Source of the DNA: DASZXJ01 sp035545895
GTDB lineage: Bacteria > Planctomycetota > Phycisphaerae > Tepidisphaerales > Tepidisphaeraceae
Reading direction: 5' to 3'
Assembly: GCA_035545895.1 (NCBI GenBank)
Contig: DASZXJ010000156.1
Location: forward strand, 1-7,150
Length of the DNA stretch: 7,150 nt
Shown here: positions 1 to 5,883 of the stretch, piece by piece
Position numbering within the stretch: the first letter of the stretch is position 1
Layout: every line of letters begins with the position of its first letter
Notes under the pieces: generated by a model
The model's database searches: none
Told to the model about the DNA's origin: nothing
Seen by the model: the letters and a program-made list of their open reading frames with translations, nothing else
Position numbers and translations under genes: made by a program

Positions 1-594
1 ATCGACGGCCATCGCGGCAAGATCGTCTGGCTCCCCACCTTCGACGCGGAAAACCAGATTCGTTTCGCCAGGGAACATCGGCCTTTTGTTTCGGTCGTGA
101 AGGATGGCCAGCCGGTGCCCGAGCTGGCGGAAATATTTCAGATCATCGCCCAGAACGACTTGATCCTGGAGACCGGCCATTCATCCGCGGATGAAGGGAT
201 CATCCTGATCGAGGCCGCGAAAAAGGCAGGCGTGAAGAAAATCGTCGTCACCCACGCAATGGCTGACCTCGTCGGCGCCAAGGACGAGCATTTGAAACGC
301 ATGATCGAACTTGGCGCGACGATTGAATGCGTCTATCTCAACACCCTGGCCGGCCCCAACACCGCCACCGGCCAGCCGCGAACGACTGTTTCCATTGCCG
401 ATTACACACGTGTCATCAAATTGTTTGGCGCGGAACATTTCATCATTTCTTCTGACTTGGGCCAGCCGAACAATCCCAAGCACCCGGATGGGATGCTCGC
501 GTTTATCAAAGAACTCAAAGCCGCTGGTTTGAGCGATGAACAGGTCGATCTGGTTGCACGAAAGAATCCCGCCAGGTTGCTTGGTTTGCCATAA
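1..594 (+). CDS. DUF6282-like metal-dependent hydrolase, 3' part (5' end outside window)
   Basis: The reading frame is open from base 1 to the TAA at 592-594, giving 197 C-terminal residues, so the true start lies upstream of the window. The fragment looks like the second half of an amidohydrolase/PHP-like TIM barrel. It begins with a KIVWLPTFDA strand, then has candidate metal- or substrate-binding strand ends LETGHSS, VVTHAMAD and IISSDLGQ, and finishes with NPARLLGLP, the helix typical of amidohydrolase-superfamily C-termini. This order matches what I remember of DUF6282 proteins (about 300 residues, reaction unknown). No signal peptide can be judged because the N-terminus is missing. The gene converges on the adenylate-forming ligase across a 128-base gap. 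I am fairly sure of the superfamily, less sure of the exact family, and the substrate is unknown. Confidence 0.75.
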   Translation: MDGHRGKIVWLPTFDAENQIRFAREHRPFVSVVKDGQPVPELAEIFQIIAQNDLILETGHSSADEGIILIEAAKKAGVKKIVVTHAMADLVGAKDEHLKRMIELGATIECVYLNTLAGPNTATGQPRTTVSIADYTRVIKLFGAEHFIISSDLGQPNNPKHPDGMLAFIKELKAAGLSDEQVDLVARKNPARLLGLP

Positions 595-636
595 TCGCAG
601 CGCATTCAAGGCCCATTTCGATTGATGCAGTTTTGC

Positions 637-699
637 CTGTGACACGTGCGTCCTCGCCCGTGCCGAGCATCTCGCATGGCCGAGACGGCCATGTCGCGT
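637..699. repeat. Inverted pair of REP-like hairpins (BIME-like) between convergent genes
   Basis: Two hairpins face each other. The + strand unit (639-662) is GTGA followed by an imperfect 8-bp stem, 643-650 with 655-662, with one mismatch at 647/658. The - strand unit (697-675) is a perfect stem, CATGGCC-GAGAC-GGCCATG, preceded on its own strand by GCGA, a one-base variant of GTGA. From 639 to 694 it matches 5938-5993 with three substitutions and one inserted base, so these are copies of one element. It sits between the stops of two convergent genes, where strong hairpins could end transcription from both sides; that role is inference. Confidence 0.8.
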
Positions 700-722
700 C
701 GGATATGCTCACGCGAGCAGTT

Positions 723-2090
723 TCATTCCTTCACTTCGACCGCAATCAATCGCACCTTGCCGCCGGGGCCTGGGGGGATTCTCGGCACGACCTCGATTTT
801 TACCGGTATTTTCCATTCAAATTCATCCCACATCACCTGGCGCATCTTGTCGGCGTTTTCGTTGCTCCACGTTTTGTCCGGCACGACGCGGACGACGACC
901 TGATCGACGGCTTTTTGAATGATCTGAAATTGAAGCAAGCCTCCCGCGAGGCGTGCTCCGCGCAACAGGCCGGAGCAGATTTTTCGCCGGCTGTTGGCGA
1001 GATAAAGCATCGGCTGGCGCCGGCCATCGACGTGTTTCCAAAGCTGCAGGCCGCGCCCGCAGGGACACGGTCCATCAGCCAATGTCACCTCGTCGAGAAT
1101 ATCATATCGAATGAACGGGCTGATGAGATTGTGCAGCGAAGTGCAGACCAGCCGCCCCGTCTGGCCCGGCGCGCAGGGGTGATTATGTTCATCGAGCACT
1201 TCCGTGATGACGCTTTCGCCGTGAACATGCAGGCCATGACCCGACGGGCAGGGCGAGGCCACATAACCCGCTTCGGCGCTGCAATACATATTCTTCACGG
1301 GAGCGCCAAAGGCCGCTTCGATCTTCCGCCGCGCGGGTTCATCCAATGGTTCGCCCAGGGACTGAATCATTCGCAAGCCGGGAATTTTTTGTCCCGATTC
1401 GATCAACAGCCCGGCAACAAATTCCATATTGGAAGGCATGCCAATCAGATAATCCGGTTTTACAATATTCAGCCATTCAATCTGTCGCCTGGGGTCCTGA
1501 CGAACATCCATGCCGAACGACGGGCCGTTTTCCATCAGCACGTGCAGAAATTTCTTCCAGTATGGCAGCGCCAATCCATTGAGCGCGGGCTGCAATTCTT
1601 CTTTCGAGAAGGCGATGAACCGGATGGCCGCCAGAGTTCCGCTTGGGTGAAAGCCGCCCCATTCCAGATCGCGCATGTACAGCGCATTCCACCACAGAAT
1701 ATCGAGATTTGTTTTGAGGACTTTGACCGGCACGCCATTGGTGCCCGAGGTGTAAGCGCCCTTGCTTCCGGCAACGATGCCCGGCGGCAGTTTGCGGGCG
1801 AGGAGATCATCCATGTTTTCTTGATACAGCTTGCGGCTCATCAGGGGGATGCGGCGAAACTCGTCCATGCTTTGGATCGTGCGATTCGGATAACCCAGAT
1901 CGCCAAGCACGCGGGTGTAATAAGGCACGTTTTCAAAGCAATGCTTGAGCAAAACCCCGAGGCGCTCGAGTTGAAAAGACTCGATTTCAGCCGGGCTTTG
2001 CCACTGCGAACGATCCAACTGCTGGTAGGTGGACCAGATCGCCTTGGCGTGGGGATCGGTCAGGTTGGGCCTCAGGTGAAAGAATCCCAT
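723..2090 (-). CDS. PaaK/CapK-type adenylate-forming ligase (phenylacetate-CoA ligase-like)
   Basis: This complete 455-residue cytoplasmic protein has about the length usual for the PaaK/CapK branch of the ANL adenylating enzymes, which activate a carboxylic acid with ATP and often pass it to CoA. Visible motifs are the phosphate-binding loop TSGTNGVPVKV (114-124), YCSAEAG (269-275, with the conserved Glu at 273), the ribose-binding IRYD (327-330), CPCGRG (342-347) and DGR (355-357) before the C-terminal lid. Near the C-terminus GPGGKVRLI (441-449) carries Lys445, the likely catalytic lysine. Cys281, His285, Cys342 and Cys344 could form the metal site seen in some relatives (inference). The stretch after DGR (363-385) is poorly conserved and its DNA contains two small hairpins (939-976). 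The start at 2090 is the first in-frame ATG and has no clear Shine-Dalgarno sequence. No acyl carrier, thioesterase or phenylacetate gene is adjacent, so the substrate cannot be named and I do not assign paaK. Confidence 0.88.
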   Translation of the reverse strand: MGFFHLRPNLTDPHAKAIWSTYQQLDRSQWQSPAEIESFQLERLGVLLKHCFENVPYYTRVLGDLGYPNRTIQSMDEFRRIPLMSRKLYQENMDDLLARKLPPGIVAGSKGAYTSGTNGVPVKVLKTNLDILWWNALYMRDLEWGGFHPSGTLAAIRFIAFSKEELQPALNGLALPYWKKFLHVLMENGPSFGMDVRQDPRRQIEWLNIVKPDYLIGMPSNMEFVAGLLIESGQKIPGLRMIQSLGEPLDEPARRKIEAAFGAPVKNMYCSAEAGYVASPCPSGHGLHVHGESVITEVLDEHNHPCAPGQTGRLVCTSLHNLISPFIRYDILDEVTLADGPCPCGRGLQLWKHVDGRRQPMLYLANSRRKICSGLLRGARLAGGLLQFQIIQKAVDQVVVRVVPDKTWSNENADKMRQVMWDEFEWKIPVKIEVVPRIPPGPGGKVRLIAVEVKE

Positions 2091-2105
2091 TGCGGGTCAT
2101 GATAA

Positions 2106-2122
2106 CACCAAGCGGGTTGGTG
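2106..2122. promoter_or_regulatory. Small inverted repeat in the divergent intergenic region, possible operator
   Basis: CACCAA-GCGGG-TTGGTG is a perfect 6-bp inverted repeat with a 5-base spacer. It lies in the 65 bases between the ligase start (2090, - strand) and the small secreted ORF (2156, + strand), where both promoters must start or pass. Symmetry and position are what a regulator site would show, but a repeat this short can easily arise by chance. I found no convincing -35/-10 pair on either strand. Confidence 0.25.
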
Positions 2123-2143
2123 GGTACGAACAATGGCGTTGGC

Positions 2144-2149
2144 GGAGGA
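2144..2149 (+). promoter_or_regulatory. Ribosome-binding site GGAGGA for the 2156 start
   Basis: GGAGGA lies 6 bases before the ATG at 2156. It is the strongest Shine-Dalgarno match in the window. It favours 2156 over the in-frame upstream ATG at 2090 and supports the view that the small ORF is, or once was, a translated gene. Confidence 0.7.
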
Positions 2150-2155
2150 TCAGCC

Positions 2156-2377
2156 ATGCGAGCGACTGTAATTGCGGCAATTCTTATGGCCTGTGCCGGG
2201 GCCCGCGCAGCTTCGCCCGAACCCGGGCTCCTGTTTTACCTGTCCAGCGACCACGAAAAGCCGCAGTCGCTGGACTTCATCTTCGCCCCGCGTGTCATGA
2301 CCATCCTGACGCTGGCCACCCCGGCGAAATTCAACGCCAAAGGTGCGGCCATCGTGATTGATCCGGATCGCAAATGA
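2156..2377 (+). CDS. Small predicted secreted protein, possibly a truncated LamG-type protein
   Basis: The ORF encodes 73 residues. Residues 1-18 form a clear signal peptide: an Arg at position 2, a hydrophobic core (VIAAILMACA), then an ARA cleavage motif. The mature part opens with PEPGLLFYLSSDHEKP. The LLFYLSSDH stretch resembles the N-terminus of large secreted LamG (concanavalin-like) proteins that I recall near GH2 genes in planctomycetes and verrucomicrobia. The rest (residues 34-73) matches nothing I know and is far too short for a LamG domain of about 150-200 residues. The good ribosome-binding site with a truncated-looking product suggests an internally deleted remnant, though a genuine small exported protein is possible. 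Its stop (2375-2377) lies inside a decamer repeat and overlaps an ATG at 2374. It would be the first gene of the operon. Confidence 0.5.
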   Translation: MRATVIAAILMACAGARAASPEPGLLFYLSSDHEKPQSLDFIFAPRVMTILTLATPAKFNAKGAAIVIDPDRK

Positions 2378-2394
2378 CCGCAAATCACGCGTAT
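2366..2394. repeat. Short degenerate decamer array at the small ORF / GH2 junction
   Basis: Two adjacent 10-base units, GATCGCAAAT (2366-2375) and GACCGCAAAT (2376-2385), differ at one position. A decayed third unit, CACGCGTAT, follows. The ATGA formed by the small ORF's stop and the alternative GH2 ATG at 2374 falls inside these units. Period and composition resemble the degenerate tandem decamers I recall between genes in environmental planctomycete and verrucomicrobial genomes. Confidence 0.5.
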
Positions 2395-2414
2395 CAACAA
2401 CCGCGTGGGATTGT

Positions 2415-2419
2415 GAAGG
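2415..2419 (+). promoter_or_regulatory. Ribosome-binding site GAAGG deciding the GH2 start at 2425
   Basis: GAAGG is placed 5 bases before the ATG at 2425, which opens directly into a standard signal peptide. The in-frame ATG at 2374 has only a weak GGAT upstream and would put 17 polar residues before the signal peptide. I therefore prefer 2425. Confidence 0.6.
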
Positions 2420-2424
2420 CTTTT

Positions 2425-5400
2425 ATGACCAAGTATCTCCTTGCCATTGTCCTGCTGTCGCTTGGCGGCACGTTGTGCGCCCAGCAGCTTAAGACTGACA
2501 CTGAATCTGCGCACCCCGGCGACACGAGTTTGAAGCTCGCGGCTGACGCGCCCGCCGCAGTGGCCGATGGAACACGCCAGGAAATCGATCTGTCCGGCAG
2601 CGGATGGAAGCTGTGGCAGGACAAGGACGCCAAGTGGCAAACCGATCCGCTCTTCCTTCCGCCGGTCGATCTGTCGAAGCTGACGGTCAATCCACCCACC
2701 GGCGGGTGGGATGTGCTGGGCAAGATCGCAGCCGCAAACGTTTCGATTCCCGGCACGGCGGAGGAATATCTGCAAACCACGCCTGGCCCGGCTGGGGATA
2801 TCACCGGCGTCACGTGGTGGTATCGCGATGTGCAAATCCCCGCTTCACCTGGCCCGCGCAAGATTTTGCTGCGATTGGAATCGGTCCGCCAGCGCGCGGA
2901 GGTATACGTCAATCAGAAACTCGTCGGCTACGACCTGGTCGGCAATACGCCGTTTGAAGTCGATTGCACCCCCGCTGCCCAGTCCGGACAAACCGTGCAG
3001 TTGGCGATTCGCATTACCGATCCCGGCGGTAATTTTGACTGGCACGACAAGGGCTTGATCGACTGGGGCGGCAATCGTTTGCTTTGGAGCCATGGTTTTG
3101 GCGGCATTACCGGGCGGGTCAAGCTCATCGCCTGCGATCCGGTTTATGTGGATGACATTTACGTCCAGAATACGCCCGCCATCACCGACATCAACGCGCA
3201 AATCACGATCCAGAATACGACGGCTGCGCCGATTCAGCGTGACATCATCGTACGCGTGCTCGATAAGCAAAACCCGTCCAGCGAAATCGCAAGACAGGAA
3301 ATCAAAAATGCGAATCTCGCGCCTGGCAGCAATCTCATTCCGGTGAAAGTCTCGGCCCCGAACGCAAAGCTTTGGGACACCGATCATCCCAATTTGTATA
3401 TCTGCAAAGTGTCGCTTGGCGATTCCGATTCAGCTCAGCAGGTGTTTGGTTTTCGCTGGTTCGAGCCATCGGGCATCGGCAAGGACGCCACGTTCCGTCT
3501 GAACGGCAAGCGCATTGTCGTGCGCAGCGCCATCAGTTGGGGATTTTGGCCGATCAACGGGATCTACGCCACCGAGGAGATGGCTGAGAAACAAATCCGC
3601 GCTGCCAAGGATATGGGGCAGAACATGCTCAATTTTCATCGCTGCATCGGCCAGCCGATCATTCTGGAAAAGGCCGATGAAATGGGCCTGCTCTATTACG
3701 AGGAGCCGGGCAATTACGACAGCGGCACCAACGACAACAACCCCATGGCGCGCGGTATTGCGCGCGAAAAAATCCTGCGCATGGTCAAGCGAGATCGCAG
3801 CCATCCGAGCATGATCATCTACAACATGTCCAACGAAACCGGCCCCAATCCGGCTGCGCTGAAAAATTACGAAATCGACATGAAGGAGGCCCACGCGATC
3901 GATCCCAGCCGGATCATCACGCGCAGCTCGGGATTGCGCTGCACGCCGGGCATCGGCGTGGAAATGAACACCAAGATGCACATGCGGCCTTACGACACGA
4001 AGGTTTATCTCAGCGGCTGGTATGATGACCATCACGCCGGGGGCCCGGCGGTCTGGACGCAGACGTTTTATCGCAGCCCAACCGATTACTATCACCGATT
4101 GGATAATTCGCCGGAGATTAATTACTGGGGCGAAGAAGGCGCCATCTCCACCCCGCCGCGATTGGGGCTTATCAAGCAGCAACTCGACCGTTCGCCGCAC
4201 ATGGGCTGGGACGGCGGGATGTACCTCGACTGGTACAAGATGTTCGATGATTACATCACCGCCAAAAACCTGCGCTCGGCCTTCCCCACCGTCGATTCGC
4301 TATGCAAGGCGATGGGCGATCTTTCCATGCAGCATCAGGGTCGAAAGATCGAAGTGATCCGCATCAACAACGACACGGATGGTTATGCCATCAACGGCTG
4401 GGAATCGGAAATCCTGGAGAATCATTCCGGCGTCGTCGATTGTTTCCGCAATCCCAAGGGCGATCCATCCATCATCGCCTACTACAACCAGCCGCTGTAT
4501 GTCGCGGTCATGCCGCGCTCGCAGGTCGTTCATCTGCCCGGCAAGGTGACGGTCGATTTTTACGCCATCAACGAAAAGGATTTGCACGGCCCGCACACGC
4601 TGCGCATTGGCGTGACCGACTCATCCGGCCATGCCCTGTTTGAAAAACAGATTGGCGTGTTGTTGGCGGGCGGAGATGTGTATGGCCAATTGCTCAGCGC
4701 AGGTGTGGAAATAGCGATTCCGGAATTTTCCGCCGGCATGGTACGCATCAACGCCGCATTGATCGATCCGCAGGGCGCCGAAAAGGCAACCGGGCACGAT
4801 GATGTCTTTGCCCTGAACTGGTGGAACGCGTCTCTGACCGGCAAGGGCGCGATGCTCGACAACGCCGCCCGCGTGCGTCGGTTTTTGCAGAGAAGCAAAT
4901 CGCTGGATGTGCCCGACTATGCCGACAATGCCGGCCCGCTTGATTGGGTGATCGTCGCCGCCGCGCCCAACACCACGGCCGCCACGCTCGTGCCAGTCGG
5001 CCAATTGCGCGATATGGCCGGTCAAAATCCGGGACTGCAGACGACGATCTACAAGGATCAGAATTTCTCGCAGATTGCCACACAACGCAGCGACGAAACG
5101 GTCGATCTTTATGCCCCGGATGGTGCGCCGCTCGATCCGGGCGTCGATATGCTAACGAATTACAGCGTGCGCATGGCTGGGCAGCTCATCCCGCCCGCCA
5201 CGGGAAAATATACCTTCGTGCTCCAGGCCAGTGGCACCGCAACGCTTAACGTCAACGGCGCCATCGGCACGACGTTCGACCTCGAAGCCGGCAAGGCCGT
5301 GCCGATCCGGATCGACTGGCGACAATCGGCTGGCGATGCTCAATGTCGCCTGCTCTGGAAATCCCCCGCCACCAGTGCTGCACCCGACCCGCAAAAGCTG

Positions 5401-5883
5401 ATCGACCGCGTGAAAAATCAAGGGACGAACCTGGTCATCCTCGAAAACGCCGCCGACTGGATGCCGCTCATTCAGAAAAATACATCGATTCAGTATGATG
5501 GCGCGTTCGCGGTCGGCCACGCCTGGGCGGGCGGAGTGCATTTCGTGAAGGCTCATCCGCTGTTCAAGGATTTGCCCGTGGATTCTGGAATGGACTGGCC
5601 TTACCAGGCGGTCGTGCGCGACGGCAGCAATCGCAATGGCTTGCGCATCACCGGCGACGAACTTGCCGCCGGCGCGTTCCACGCCAATATGTCGCAAGCG
5701 AATCCCCCCGCCCCGATCGCGCTGGGGACGGCCGTCGGTGTCATCCCTTGCGGCAAAGGGAAAATTATCGTCTCCACGCTGGATATCTGCTCGAACCTGT
5801 CCGGCCCGCCCGGCCCCGCCGATGTGGCCCGCAAACTCCTGTGCAATTTCATCCAATACGCTTCAACGAAAGAAAAACCATGA
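2425..5883 (+). CDS. Secreted glycoside hydrolase family 2 enzyme with PA14 and GATase-like C-terminal regions
   Basis: This predicted 1152-residue exported enzyme starts with a signal peptide (1-19; Lys3, core LLAIVLLSL, cleavage after LCA). Next come a GH2 sugar-binding jelly roll (about 53-238, including WWYRDVQI and the AEVYVNQKLVG strand), an Ig-like domain (about 241-345) and a TIM barrel (about 351-620). The likely acid/base is Glu471 in YNMSNETG. The likely nucleophile is Glu570 in YWGEEGA, aligned with the E-Y/F-G of known GH2 enzymes. After a beta-rich linker, a Rossmann/GATase-like region begins (DWVIVAAAP, about 840-848). It is interrupted by a PA14 domain (about 868-983, ending RLLWKSP) and resumes (KLIDRVKNQGTNLVILE to the C-terminus). 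GH2 covers beta-galactosidase, beta-glucuronidase, beta-mannosidase and arabinosidase activities. The neighbouring pectinesterase hints at pectin side chains, but the substrate cannot be read from sequence. Its stop overlaps the next ATG. A start at 2374 would add 17 residues. Confidence 0.9.
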   Translation: MTKYLLAIVLLSLGGTLCAQQLKTDTESAHPGDTSLKLAADAPAAVADGTRQEIDLSGSGWKLWQDKDAKWQTDPLFLPPVDLSKLTVNPPTGGWDVLGKIAAANVSIPGTAEEYLQTTPGPAGDITGVTWWYRDVQIPASPGPRKILLRLESVRQRAEVYVNQKLVGYDLVGNTPFEVDCTPAAQSGQTVQLAIRITDPGGNFDWHDKGLIDWGGNRLLWSHGFGGITGRVKLIACDPVYVDDIYVQNTPAITDINAQITIQNTTAAPIQRDIIVRVLDKQNPSSEIARQEIKNANLAPGSNLIPVKVSAPNAKLWDTDHPNLYICKVSLGDSDSAQQVFGFRWFEPSGIGKDATFRLNGKRIVVRSAISWGFWPINGIYATEEMAEKQIRAAKDMGQNMLNFHRCIGQPIILEKADEMGLLYYEEPGNYDSGTNDNNPMARGIAREKILRMVKRDRSHPSMIIYNMSNETGPNPAALKNYEIDMKEAHAIDPSRIITRSSGLRCTPGIGVEMNTKMHMRPYDTKVYLSGWYDDHHAGGPAVWTQTFYRSPTDYYHRLDNSPEINYWGEEGAISTPPRLGLIKQQLDRSPHMGWDGGMYLDWYKMFDDYITAKNLRSAFPTVDSLCKAMGDLSMQHQGRKIEVIRINNDTDGYAINGWESEILENHSGVVDCFRNPKGDPSIIAYYNQPLYVAVMPRSQVVHLPGKVTVDFYAINEKDLHGPHTLRIGVTDSSGHALFEKQIGVLLAGGDVYGQLLSAGVEIAIPEFSAGMVRINAALIDPQGAEKATGHDDVFALNWWNASLTGKGAMLDNAARVRRFLQRSKSLDVPDYADNAGPLDWVIVAAAPNTTAATLVPVGQLRDMAGQNPGLQTTIYKDQNFSQIATQRSDETVDLYAPDGAPLDPGVDMLTNYSVRMAGQLIPPATGKYTFVLQASGTATLNVNGAIGTTFDLEAGKAVPIRIDWRQSAGDAQCRLLWKSPATSAAPDPQKLIDRVKNQGTNLVILENAADWMPLIQKNTSIQYDGAFAVGHAWAGGVHFVKAHPLFKDLPVDSGMDWPYQAVVRDGSNRNGLRITGDELAAGAFHANMSQANPPAPIALGTAVGVIPCGKGKIIVSTLDICSNLSGPPGPADVARKLLCNFIQYASTKEKP

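Noticed and set aside
633..2102. A 489-residue + strand ORF covering the whole ligase gene
   Set aside because: It is antisense to a protein with clear adenylating-enzyme motifs. Its product is rich in His, Arg and Gln with no recognisable domain, typical of a shadow frame in GC-rich DNA. Its start lies in the REP-like element.
2450..2490. A lipoprotein signal in the GH2 leader (Cys in GGTLCAQQ)
   Set aside because: The residues before the Cys are G-T-L rather than a lipobox with Leu at -3 and a small residue at -1. Cleavage by signal peptidase I after LCA is more likely.
5748..5879. The upstream part of the pectinesterase frame, starting at an ATG at 5748
   Set aside because: These 44 codons overlap the GH2 C-terminus in another frame and look like random coding (Arg/Pro rich). 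The ATG at 5880, overlapping the GH2 stop, is the better first start.
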